64,000 nucleotides of DNA from contig NZ_JOIU01000015.1 of NCBI RefSeq assembly GCF_000720135.1, positions 186,001 to 250,000 of the forward strand. The letters run 5' to 3'. Shown here piece after piece: positions 43,764-51,602 of the stretch (position 1 is its first letter; each line of letters opens with the position of its first letter). The stretch comes from Streptomyces sp. NRRL S-1022 (GTDB taxonomy: Bacteria > Actinomycetota > Actinomycetes > Streptomycetales > Streptomycetaceae). Below the pieces are notes generated by a model. That model made no database searches. It saw only the letters and a list, made by a program, of their open reading frames with translations, and had not been told where the DNA came from. A program made the translations under genes and the position numbers.

Positions 43764-44723
43764 GTGCGACTTCGCTGTGCGGTGCTGGACGATTTCCAGG
43801 GCGTGGCAACCGACTTGGCCGACTGGTCGGTGCTCGAGGATCGGGTGGAGGTGGTCGCGCTGCGCGAGCACCTCGACGGAGAGGATGCTCTCGCCGACGC
43901 GCTCGCCCGCTACGACATCGTCGTCACCCTGCGCGAACGCGTCCCCTTCCCCGGCTCCCTGATCGCCCGCCTCCCCCGGCTGAAGCTGCTCGTCGCCTCC
44001 GGGATGCGCAACAGCGTCATCGACTACGCCGCCGCCGAGGCGCACGGAATCACCGTGTGCGGTACGGCGAGTTCCAGCACCCCGCCGGTCGAACTGACCT
44101 GGGCGCTGCTGCTCGGTCTCGCCCGGGGGATCGTCCAGGAGAACAACGCCCTGCGCGGCAACGGCCCCTGGCAGTCCACCGTCGGCGCCGACCTGCACGG
44201 GCGCCGACTGGGACTGCTCGGGCTGGGGAAGATCGGCAGCCGGGTCGCCCAGGTCGGGCTCGCGTTCGGCATGCACGTCAGCGCGTGGAGCCGGCACCTC
44301 ACCAAGGAGCGCGCCGAGGAAGTGGGCGTCGAACCGGCGGGTTCCAAAGAGGAGTTGCTGCACGACAGCGACTTCGTGTCCGTCCATCTCGCCCTCGGCG
44401 ACCGCACCCGTAACCTCCTCGGCGCCCCCGAACTCGCCCTGATGAAGCCGAGCGCCTATCTCGTCAACACCTCCCGCGCCGCGATCGTCGACCAGGACGC
44501 GCTGCTGGCCGCGCTGCACGAGGGGCGGATCGCCGGTGCGGGCATCGACGTCTTCGACATCGAGCCGCTGCCGGCCGACCACCCGATGCGCACCGCACCC
44601 CGCCTCCTGGCCACCCCCCACCTCGGCTACGTCTCCCACACCAACTACACGACGTACTACGGCCAGGCCATCGAGGACATCCAGGCCTATCTGGCCGGCT
44701 CGCCCGTACGACGGCTGCCCTGA
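43764..44723 (+). CDS. D-2-hydroxyacid dehydrogenase
   Basis: This is a 319-residue NAD-dependent dehydrogenase of the phosphoglycerate-dehydrogenase-like class. The Rossmann motif is LGLLGLGKIGSRVA, catalytic Arg lies in VNTSRAAIVD, Glu in DVFDIEPLP and His in ATPHLGYVS. Length is normal for the family and it has no ACT domain, so it is not SerA. GTG 43764 has GGAAGGGAG upstream. The substrate is unknown. Confidence 0.88.
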   Translation: MRLRCAVLDDFQGVATDLADWSVLEDRVEVVALREHLDGEDALADALARYDIVVTLRERVPFPGSLIARLPRLKLLVASGMRNSVIDYAAAEAHGITVCGTASSSTPPVELTWALLLGLARGIVQENNALRGNGPWQSTVGADLHGRRLGLLGLGKIGSRVAQVGLAFGMHVSAWSRHLTKERAEEVGVEPAGSKEELLHDSDFVSVHLALGDRTRNLLGAPELALMKPSAYLVNTSRAAIVDQDALLAALHEGRIAGAGIDVFDIEPLPADHPMRTAPRLLATPHLGYVSHTNYTTYYGQAIEDIQAYLAGSPVRRLP

Positions 44724-45201
44724 GCGCGGAACAGCGGCCGACCTGCACGCGCGCCGGCCGGCTCGACCGTTCCGCCTGCGGCAGTGCGCTTACGCGATGC
44801 GCCGCAGCACCTGCCGCTCACCGGGTCACCGGGCCGGCAGCCGGCGCGGAAGACCGGCGCTGACGCGGCCGGTTCGCGCGGCCGGTTCGCGCGGCCGGTT
44901 CGCGCGGCCGGTTCGCGCGGCCGGTTCGCACAGGAGGTCGTGCCCGGCGCCACCTCCGCGCAGGCCCGCGGCCTGTCCCCCTGGTGAGCACCGGCCGGCT
45001 GCCCCGACCGCTCGCGTACGCCGGAAACGCGGTCGGGAACATCGTCGGTGGTGGCCGCGGCGGCCCCCACCCCGCTCACCCCGCCGTTAAAAGAGTGATC
45101 CACCGCTGATCACCGTGACCAGCCCGGTGCGCCGCCGTTGAACGAGAAGTGCGACGGCTGGTCCGCCGTCGCGCTTTTCCGAGCTACAGAAGGAGAACGT
45201 G
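44724..45201. other. Intergenic region upstream of the chaplin gene
   Basis: These are 478 nt with no convincing gene; frames on either strand owe their length to the 13-bp repeats. The right end is the promoter and leader region of the chaplin gene, ending in AAGGAGA. No transcription-factor site could be assigned. Confidence 0.6.
44865..44929. repeat. Five-copy 13-bp tandem repeat (GCGGCCGGTTCGC)
   Basis: There are five perfect head-to-tail copies of GCGGCCGGTTCGC, 270 nt upstream of the chaplin start. The 13-nt period is not a multiple of 3 and is close to, but longer than, one helical turn. Confidence 0.95.
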
Positions 45202-45489
45202 ATGTCTCGCATCGTGAAGGTGGCCGGTCTCGCTCTCGGCACCGGTGCCGTGCTGGTCAGCGGCGCCGGACTGGCCATGGCCGACGCGGACGCCGATGGT
45301 GCGGCCGTCAGCTCGCCCGGCGTGCTGTCCGGCAATGTGATCCAGGTTCCGGTGCACATCCCGGTCAACGTGTGCGGGAACACCGTGAACGTCATCGCGC
45401 TGCTGAACCCGGCGTTCGGCAACGCCTGCGCCAACGACGGCGACCACGGCAAGATCGGCAACCCCGGCCAGGACGGCTACGGCAACTGA
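45202..45489 (+). CDS. chpG: Short chaplin (ChpG-like)
   Basis: This is a 95-residue secreted protein with a signal peptide ending near AMA and one chaplin domain. The family signature is clear: SSPGVLSGNVIQVPVHIPVN, then CGNTVNVIALLNPAFGN with the two conserved cysteines. Unlike minimal chaplins it carries a Gly/Asp-rich C-terminal tail. Chaplins self-assemble into amyloid films that make aerial hyphae hydrophobic. Its place beside melC2 matches the location of chpG as I remember it. ATG 45202 has AAGGAGA 6 nt upstream; the codon before is GTG. Confidence 0.85.
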   Translation: MSRIVKVAGLALGTGAVLVSGAGLAMADADADGAAVSSPGVLSGNVIQVPVHIPVNVCGNTVNVIALLNPAFGNACANDGDHGKIGNPGQDGYGN

Positions 45490-45510
45490 GCCGTTCGGCA
45501 TCCACAGGCA

Positions 45511-45541
45511 AGAGCCCCGGCACTCCGAATGCCGGGGCTCT
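45511..45541. terminator. Bidirectional terminator between the chaplin gene and melC2
   Basis: AGAGCCCCGGCA (45511-45522) pairs perfectly with TGCCGGGGCTCT (45530-45541) around a 7-nt loop. It lies between two convergent genes and can serve both. Confidence 0.9.
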
Positions 45542-45581
45542 GACCGTTCCGGCCCGGCACGCGGGCACCTGCGCCGGTTGC

Positions 45582-46448
45582 TCACGCGTACCGGTAGATC
45601 CGGCTCACGTCCTCCAGCTGGTCCGGCGTCTCGTTCCATGGCGGCAGCTTCTCGTGGCGGGCGACGACCCGCCGGTGCTGCGAGTCGGAGCCGCCGGGCG
45701 GCTCGGCCGGGAGGTAGCGGTGATTGCCGTGGGCCCGCTGCCAGCGGTACCACTGCAGGTCGAGGAAGGCGTGGTGCAGCCAGAAGACCGGGTCGTTGAC
45801 GGACGCGCCGCCGAGCATCGCGCCGCCGACCCAGCGGTGCACCCGGTTGTGGTTCCTCCAGGAGCCGGTGCCGCTGCCCGTGCCCCAGCCCTCCAGCTTG
45901 TTGCGGAAGCCCTTGCGGACGGTGGAGTCCCAGGGCCGGGCGTCGTAGACGGGGTCGTTCAGCGCCCACCGCAGCTCGCTCCGGGTGGGCAGCTGGATGG
46001 GGGCGGCGGAGCGGCCGAGGTCCCGAGTGAGGAACCGGCCGTCCGTCACACCCTCCTTGATGGTCCAGTGACCCGCCGCGTAGGCGAACGGGCCGGTCAT
46101 CACCTGCCGGTCGGAGCGCCGTCCGTTCCCGCCGAGCAGATCCTTCGTCCACGGCACGGACGTCGTCGTACGGTCCCGGGTCCAGTCCCAGTACGGCACT
46201 GTCACCGAGGAGTCGACGCGACGCAGCGCCCGCTCCAGTTCCAGCAGGAACCTGCGGTGCCAGGGCAGGAAGGACGGCGCCATGTGGGCGGTGCGCAGCC
46301 CGTGCTCGCCGTCGGCGGTGTAGAAGTCGATGTGCATGCGCACGAACTCGTCGTACTCGCCACGTCGTTTGAGCGCCAGCAGCGCGTTCACGAACCGCCG
46401 CCGCTCGCCCGCCGTGAGGGTGCTGACGTCCCTACGCACGTACGCCAT
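45582..46448 (-). CDS. melC2: Tyrosinase MelC2
   Basis: This is a 288-residue type-3 copper monooxygenase that oxidises tyrosine to DOPA-quinone for melanin. CuA ligands are His39 (VRMHID), His55 (TAHMAP) and His64 (LPWHRRF). CuB ligands lie in NHNRVHRWVGG and DPVFWLHHAFLD. It has no signal peptide of its own and relies on MelC1 for copper loading and Tat export. It overlaps melC1 by 17 nt. Confidence 0.93.
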   Translation of the reverse strand: MAYVRRDVSTLTAGERRRFVNALLALKRRGEYDEFVRMHIDFYTADGEHGLRTAHMAPSFLPWHRRFLLELERALRRVDSSVTVPYWDWTRDRTTTSVPWTKDLLGGNGRRSDRQVMTGPFAYAAGHWTIKEGVTDGRFLTRDLGRSAAPIQLPTRSELRWALNDPVYDARPWDSTVRKGFRNKLEGWGTGSGTGSWRNHNRVHRWVGGAMLGGASVNDPVFWLHHAFLDLQWYRWQRAHGNHRYLPAEPPGGSDSQHRRVVARHEKLPPWNETPDQLEDVSRIYRYA

Positions 46449-46935
46449 GCCGGCCCCCCTGGTTCGGCTGTTCCCCGGTGCCTGCGCCGAAGTGTCGGCC
46501 GAACGGGTGCGGCGCCAGGTCGCGCAGCCGCCGGCCGGGTCCGATCTCGTCCACGGCCGCCCGGGTCGCCTCCAGGGGCGTCCGGTACGACGTGTAGTGG
46601 TCGACCATGCTCAGCCAGGTGCCGTCGGCCCGGCGCATCAGGTGCAGCGGACGGCCGTCGATGGTGATCTGCCACTCGCCGCCGGCGTCGGCGTGCCCCG
46701 CGGGGGGCACCAGGACACCGCGGATACGGCGGCCCCGGTAGGTCTCGCCGAAGGAGCTGCCGCCGGGGTCTTCGGCCGGCGGCGCGGGCCGGGAGGCGGC
46801 GACGAGCGGTGCCAGCGCCAGCGCGGTGGCGGAGGACAGCACCGCTCGCGCCATCTCCCGCCGGGACGGTCCGGCTCCCTTCGCTCTGGCCTGTCGCTCC
46901 GTACCGACCTCTGCTCCGCCCACGCCGACGACCAT
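46432..46935 (-). CDS. melC1: Tyrosinase cofactor MelC1 (copper chaperone, Tat substrate)
   Basis: This is a 167-residue tyrosinase cofactor, longer than usual. The N-terminus has a twin-arginine-like SRREMARAVLSSATALAL segment, then GGSSFGETYRGRRIRGV and a His-bearing DGRPLHLMRRADGTW to HYTSYRTPLEATRAA region typical of MelC1. It binds MelC2, delivers copper and carries it out by Tat. ATG 46935 has AAGGAG 5 nt upstream. It is first gene of the melC operon. Confidence 0.9.
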   Translation of the reverse strand: MVVGVGGAEVGTERQARAKGAGPSRREMARAVLSSATALALAPLVAASRPAPPAEDPGGSSFGETYRGRRIRGVLVPPAGHADAGGEWQITIDGRPLHLMRRADGTWLSMVDHYTSYRTPLEATRAAVDEIGPGRRLRDLAPHPFGRHFGAGTGEQPNQGGRHGVRA

Positions 46936-47035
46936 GCTCGCTCCTTGTCCGGTTCGGATGTACGTACCGGCTAACCGGCCGGGAGGGCGAGGGGTCACCG
47001 CCGAAGAGCCATACGGCGGGTACGGCCGTGCCCGG

Positions 47036-47548
47036 CTAGAGTCCCGGCCCCGTGCCGACGTTGCCGTCCGCGACGGTCCGCAGGACGGGGGCGACGACGG
47101 CGGCCTGCGGCATCTTGGCTTCCGGCAGACCGACGTTGCTGCCGTCGGGCGCGGTCAGGGGCGCGTCCACGGACAGCCCGGGGGTGAGGGCTCGCAGGCC
47201 GCCGGTGGGTGAGTCCACGTCGAGGTGGTCGAAGCCGTCGTCCAGGAGGTGCGGCAGCGGAGCCCTGGTGTGCAGACCGGGCAGACCGCTGCGCACCGGC
47301 AGCTGGGGCAGGACCCGGTCCGGGACGAGCCGGCCCGGGACGTACCGGGGCCCGTCGGGAACGCCGGGCTTCAGCAGCGGCACTTCGGCGCCGAGCGTGG
47401 GCACCTCCGCGCCGAGCGACCGGGAGACGCCGCCCAGGGGCACGGTGACGGGGACGGTGCCGGAGGCCGCGGCGGGCGCCGCGGCACCCACGGCGGCCGC
47501 GACGCTCGTGACGACGACGGCAAGGGTTCCTCGGGTGATCGGCTTCAT
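47036..47548 (-). CDS. Secreted hypothetical protein
   Basis: This is a 170-residue protein with a signal peptide (MKPITRGTLAVVVTSVAAAV ending near AAAS). The mature part is rich in Pro, Leu, Val and Gly, with repeats of SLGAEVPTLGAEVPLLKPG. No cysteines are present, so it may be a flexible surface or wall-associated protein. ATG 47548 follows GGAAGGGAC. It is upstream of melC1, on the same strand with a 100-nt gap. Confidence 0.75.
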   Translation of the reverse strand: MKPITRGTLAVVVTSVAAAVGAAAPAAASGTVPVTVPLGGVSRSLGAEVPTLGAEVPLLKPGVPDGPRYVPGRLVPDRVLPQLPVRSGLPGLHTRAPLPHLLDDGFDHLDVDSPTGGLRALTPGLSVDAPLTAPDGSNVGLPEAKMPQAAVVAPVLRTVADGNVGTGPGL

Positions 47549-47690
47549 GTCGGGTACGGTCCCTTCCAGGATGCGGGGGTTCGGGGTCCGTACCGCGTAA
47601 CGAGCGGAAAACGCCTTCATTTCGCAATTCCCCCGGATGCCGCAATAGTCGGCTCGTCAGGAAGTCCCACCCCCTTCGCGTACCGGGGCG

Positions 47691-48194
47691 TCAGACGCGC
47701 AGACTGCGTGCAGGGAGGTAGACGTGCGCGGCGGAGTTCGTCGTCTCCGGGGAACCCACGAAAGCGGACAGCTCCGCGCCCACGGCCGGCTGGCGGGGGC
47801 CGGTGGTGGGGCAGACGCGCGTGGTGAACATGAAGTAGGTGTAACCGAGTTTCCCGACGGCCTTCAGCCACTCCGCCGGCGGAGTGACCTGAGTGGTGAC
47901 GTTCGGCATCTGCAGGACGATCTGACCGGCGACGACCAGCATGCTGACCTTCAGGCTCGGCCGGGTCGTGCCGTCGACGGGATGGCCGCCCACCGGCAGG
48001 CCCATGTCGTCCAGAAGCCGCGTCACGGCGGCAGACGTGCCCTCCGGGCCGCCCGGTCCGTCGCCCAGGGAGCAGGCGAGCAAGCAGGGGGTCCTGCCAT
48101 CCCCCTCCTCGTTCCTGGCCATCCAGGCGAGCAGGGCGAGCGTGCCGAGGCCGGCGGCGCGGAAGGGGCGGGTTTCGCTGGTTGCTGAGGTCAC
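47691..48194 (-). CDS. DUF5949-family protein
   Basis: This is a 167-residue cytosolic protein of a Streptomyces-typical family. Recognisable stretches are LLACSLGDGPGGPEGTSAAV, RLLDDMGLPVGG and YFMFTTRVCP. GTG 48194 lacks a ribosome site. TATGGT ends 6 nt upstream, which suggests a leaderless mRNA. Function is unknown. Confidence 0.7.
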   Translation of the reverse strand: MTSATSETRPFRAAGLGTLALLAWMARNEEGDGRTPCLLACSLGDGPGGPEGTSAAVTRLLDDMGLPVGGHPVDGTTRPSLKVSMLVVAGQIVLQMPNVTTQVTPPAEWLKAVGKLGYTYFMFTTRVCPTTGPRQPAVGAELSAFVGSPETTNSAAHVYLPARSLRV

Positions 48195-48352
48195 CGCGCG
48201 ACCATATCGACGGGTCGTGGTGTGCTCTGGTGGTTCCTCACCCATCCGGAGCAGCGCCCGGAGCCGCTCCACACGATCGAGGGATCTGGTCCCGGCACAC
48301 GCCGAGGGCCGGTTCCGCGTGGTTGCGGGACCGGCCCGGAAGGGCGGGGGCG

Positions 48353-48640
48353 TCAGGGCTTCAGGGGCAGGCCACCGAGCAGCGGCCGGTGGTTGACGGA
48401 CGTGGTGACGTCCTTGACGCTGTTCAGCACGGAGCCCTTCTTCTCGGTGTCGAGCGCGTCGGACTGGTGCTGCAGCGGCATCAGATCCTTCACCGTGGGC
48501 GGCTTCCCCGCGAGCTCGGCGAGCGCGCCGTTGACGCTCATGGGCGGCACGTGGTGGGCGTCGGAGGCGAACGCGGGCACGGCGACGCCGGCAAGGGCCA
48601 CGGAACCGGCGACCACGGCGGCGGCCTTCAGGGACTTCAT
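48353..48640 (-). CDS. Small secreted protein
   Basis: This is a 95-residue protein with a signal peptide (MKSLKAAAVVAGSVALAGVA, cleavage near AFA-S). The mature part is about 70 residues, His/Ser/Leu-bearing and cysteine-free. The AAAGGAAC ribosome site is the same kind used by the neighbouring secreted and rodlin genes. It ends PLLGGLPLKP. Its role is unknown; the setting suggests the hyphal surface. Confidence 0.75.
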   Translation of the reverse strand: MKSLKAAAVVAGSVALAGVAVPAFASDAHHVPPMSVNGALAELAGKPPTVKDLMPLQHQSDALDTEKKGSVLNSVKDVTTSVNHRPLLGGLPLKP

Positions 48641-48790
48641 CCTGTTCCTTTCTTCGGCAACTCACGTCACCGGGGACTTTTGACACCGTGCCTAACGATG
48701 TCCGGCCGGGCCGGAAACTCCGCTTCGAGAAGACATATGAGAATCCCGTGCGGCCGCCGGGAAGGACGGCGCTCACCTGGCCGGCCGGCT

Positions 48791-49822
48791 CTACTCCGTG
48801 GGGAGAGTGACCAGCGAGGGCAGGGATTCGACGCTGGAAGCGGTCATGTCCTTGCCGGTAAGGGACGCTCCCAGGAGGTCGACCAGGCCGGACACCACGT
48901 CGGCGGCGGACGACAGGAGCTGGTCGAGCTGCCCGGTGACCGCCTTCACCAGATTGTCGATCGCGGTCTGCAGGGAGGAGAGCACGTCACCGGCGACGTC
49001 ACGGGACATGGGCGGGCCGACGAGGTCAGCCTGCCGCGTGGCCTCCGGCATCGTCAGGGCCGCAGGGACAGCGGAGGCGGCCGGGGACGCGGGAGTGGTC
49101 GGCGAGGCGGGGGCGGCGGGGGCCGTGGGCTCGGCGGAGGAGGACGTGGCGGGCGCCGTGGGCGTGTTGGCCGCGCTGGGCGTCGCGGGCTTGGCGGGAG
49201 CGGCCGGAGACACGGAAGCCGTCGGTGTCGCGGGCTTCGTGGACGCCGTCGAAGTCGCGGGCACCGAAGGCGCGGCGGGCTTCACGGACGACGCCGGAAC
49301 CGCGGATGCGGTGGGCGTCGCCTCGGCCGCGGGCTTCACCGATGCCGTAGGAGCCGCGGACGCCGTCGGCGTCGCCGTTGCCGTGGGCTTGGACGGCGTG
49401 GCAGGAGTCGCCGCCGCGGATGTCACAAGAGCCGCAGGCTGCACGGACGTTACCGACTGCGTGGGCGCCGCAGGCTCGGAGTGAGCCGTCGGGGCAGTCG
49501 GCTCGAGGCCGGTGGCGGCTTCGACGACGGCCTGCTTCGCCGCCTCCCCCAGTCGTCTGGCCTCGTCTGCGGGGAGCCTGCCCTTCTCCAGCGCCTGGTC
49601 GAGCAGGTCGACGACCGGATCCAGGGCGGGATTCGCGGCGTCGAGGGCCCTGACCTGCCCGAGCAGTCTGCCCTTCTCCGTTGCCGGGACCGGCGCCCGG
49701 GAGGCGGCACGGTCGTGTTCCCGGGCCGCGTCGGCGGCGACCGCGGCCGGCCCGGTGATGCCGATCAGAACGGACGCGCACAGTGCTGTGGACGCGAGAC
49801 GCCGTACAGGCAGATCACGCAT
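48791..49822 (-). CDS. Secreted Ala/Pro/Thr-rich protein
   Basis: This is a 343-residue protein. A signal peptide (MRDLPVRRLASTALCASVLI, cut near AVAA) precedes a short helical domain (about 45-105). A low-complexity region of about 150 residues with repeated KPATPTASV-type units follows, then a C-terminal helical domain (about 265-330). The Pro/Thr/Ala linker resembles wall-spanning spacers that are often glycosylated. No sortase signal is present. ATG 49822 follows AAAGGAAC. Confidence 0.75.
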   Translation of the reverse strand: MRDLPVRRLASTALCASVLIGITGPAAVAADAAREHDRAASRAPVPATEKGRLLGQVRALDAANPALDPVVDLLDQALEKGRLPADEARRLGEAAKQAVVEAATGLEPTAPTAHSEPAAPTQSVTSVQPAALVTSAAATPATPSKPTATATPTASAAPTASVKPAAEATPTASAVPASSVKPAAPSVPATSTASTKPATPTASVSPAAPAKPATPSAANTPTAPATSSSAEPTAPAAPASPTTPASPAASAVPAALTMPEATRQADLVGPPMSRDVAGDVLSSLQTAIDNLVKAVTGQLDQLLSSAADVVSGLVDLLGASLTGKDMTASSVESLPSLVTLPTE

Positions 49823-49931
49823 GGATGTTCCTTTCGGTGAACAGTGGGACCTGTGACCACCGTCAGTTCACCGATAGCCCCGCGCAACCGCTCGCGTACG
49901 GTGTGTGATCCGTTCGGAGGAGCACAAAACC

Positions 49932-49972
49932 GGCCGCCCGCCCCGCGATGAGTGCGCGCGGGGCGGGCGGCC
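49932..49972 (-). terminator. Strong hairpin terminator after the second chaplin gene
   Basis: GGCCGCCCGCCCCGCG (49932-49947) pairs perfectly with CGCGGGGCGGGCGGCC (49957-49972), a 16-bp stem with a 9-nt loop, 24 nt past the chaplin stop. Confidence 0.9.
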
Positions 49973-49995
49973 GGCCGAAGGGGTGCGTCCCGAGG

Positions 49996-50235
49996 TCAGT
50001 CGTTGACGCAGACGTTGCCGAACGCGGGGTTCAGCAGAGCGATGACGTCGACGGTGTTGCCGCACACATTGACCGGAACGTGGATCGGGACCTGGACGAC
50101 GTTGCCCGACAGCACGCCCGGCGACTTGGCGGCGGCAGCGCCCGCACCGGCGTCGGCGGAGGCCGCACCGGCGCCGCCGGCGACGGCCGCGACGGCGGCG
50201 GAGGTCAGGACCAGGCCCTTCGCGATACGCGACAT
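49996..50235 (-). CDS. chpF: Short chaplin (ChpF-like)
   Basis: This is a 79-residue minimal chaplin with a signal peptide (MSRIAKGLVLTSAAVAAVAG to ASA) and the single domain SPGVLSGNVVQVPIHVPVN, CGNTVDVIALLNPAFGN, ending VCVND. Two cysteines are conserved. Location matches chpF by remembered synteny. ATG 50235 has AAGGAG upstream. It is divergent from the next surface-protein gene. Confidence 0.88.
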   Translation of the reverse strand: MSRIAKGLVLTSAAVAAVAGGAGAASADAGAGAAAAKSPGVLSGNVVQVPIHVPVNVCGNTVDVIALLNPAFGNVCVND

Positions 50236-50449
50236 GGAGAGGTGCTCCTTGGGATCGACACAAACATCCGAGCGGACGCCCGGCGCAGTGTCAACGCGCG
50301 GCGCCACCGCGGGTTGTGCCGCCAATGGGGTGATGTGGAGGCGAGACACCTTCACCTTTCCAACACACTCGCCTGACTTGTCCCTATTGGTAGGAATATC
50401 GACTAGAGTCGCGGATCTCTCCCGTACGTGCGAAAGGGCACCGCCGGTC

Positions 50450-51547
50450 ATGCGCAAGTTCCTCGGTCCGCTGTTGCGTACAACGGCGGGCGCCTTCGCC
50501 GCCACCGCCCTCGCCACCCTCCCGGTACCGGCGGCCCCGGCCGCGGCCCGCCCCGGCACACCGACCCCCGTCGGAGCGACGCGCCCGGTCTTCACCCCCC
50601 GGCACCACGCCGTGCAGCACGGCGGCTTCGTCCGCGCGGCCAACGCCTCCGTCAGCTGCCGCGCACCGGAGGCATCCGCATGCCAGGCGGCGCGAGCGGG
50701 GCGGACCGCGGTGAACGGCGACTTCGACATGTCCTACGTCGACGTGGACGGCGACCCCCGCACCTACAACTCCTCCCGGGCCGAGGTCCGCGTCCCCGAG
50801 GGCGGCCGAGTGACCTACGCCCGGCTGTACTGGGGCGGCAATTCGCGCGTCGGCGAGCAGAAGCCGCCGGGCGACAACGGGCGGGTTCTGCTCGCCGCCC
50901 CGGGCGGCACGTACCAGGAGATCCACGCCGACACCGTCGAAGGCCGCCGGGCGGCTGACGGCCCGAACGCCTTCCAGGCCTCGGCGGACGTCACCCGGCT
51001 GGTGCGGGCGAGCGGTTCCGGCCTGTACACCGTCGCGCAGATCAACATCGCCACGGGCAGGTCGGCAGCCGGGGCGTGGGGCGGCTGGACTCTGGTGGTG
51101 GCGTACGAGAACCCCGCGGAGCCGCTGCGCGAGCTGGCCCTCTGGGACGGCTTCGAGGCGCTGGACACTCCCGTCGACGTCCGGCTCACCGGAATGCGCG
51201 TGCCGACCGGGGCGGGTGGACGCGTCGGCCTGGTGGCGTACGACGGCGACCGGGGCAGCGTGGGCGAGACGCTCACGCTCTCCGTCGGTCCCCGGCGTAC
51301 GCCCGTCGCCCTGCGCGACTCCGCCAATCCTGCGGACGACGTACTCAACTCCACGATCAGCGAACCGGGTGACGTACCCATCCGGCGGGTTCCGGCCTAC
51401 GCCAACACGCTCGGCTACGACTCCGACGTGTTCGATCTCGGCCGGGCTCTGCGGCGCGGTGGTGACCAGCCGGGCTTTCGGCTCGTTTCCCACGCGGACG
51501 CGGCATGGGCCGGCGCGCTCTTCGCCGCCGTGGACGCCACCGAGTAA
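50450..51547 (+). CDS. Secreted surface protein with DUF3344-like domain
   Basis: This is a 365-residue protein with a signal peptide (MRKFLGPLLRTTAGAFAATA to APAAA). The beta-rich body contains NGDFDMSYVDVDGD, RVTYARLYWGGN and GGWTLVVAYENP, motifs seen in large secreted actinobacterial surface proteins. It lacks a sortase motif or membrane anchor. It lies 55 nt ahead of the exopolysaccharide genes on the same strand, so it may be expressed with them. ATG 50450 follows AAAGGG. Confidence 0.75.
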   Translation: MRKFLGPLLRTTAGAFAATALATLPVPAAPAAARPGTPTPVGATRPVFTPRHHAVQHGGFVRAANASVSCRAPEASACQAARAGRTAVNGDFDMSYVDVDGDPRTYNSSRAEVRVPEGGRVTYARLYWGGNSRVGEQKPPGDNGRVLLAAPGGTYQEIHADTVEGRRAADGPNAFQASADVTRLVRASGSGLYTVAQINIATGRSAAGAWGGWTLVVAYENPAEPLRELALWDGFEALDTPVDVRLTGMRVPTGAGGRVGLVAYDGDRGSVGETLTLSVGPRRTPVALRDSANPADDVLNSTISEPGDVPIRRVPAYANTLGYDSDVFDLGRALRRGGDQPGFRLVSHADAAWAGALFAAVDATE

Positions 51548-51602
51548 GAGGCGCGTTCACGACCGCAGTCCCGAGCGCCCCCGTGAGCGAGGTAATCCGC
51601 GA

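Noticed and set aside
44687..45103. 138-residue minus-strand frame with AARTGRANRPREP repeats
   Set aside because: It is produced by the 13-bp tandem repeat. It has no ribosome site and no third-position bias outside the repeat.
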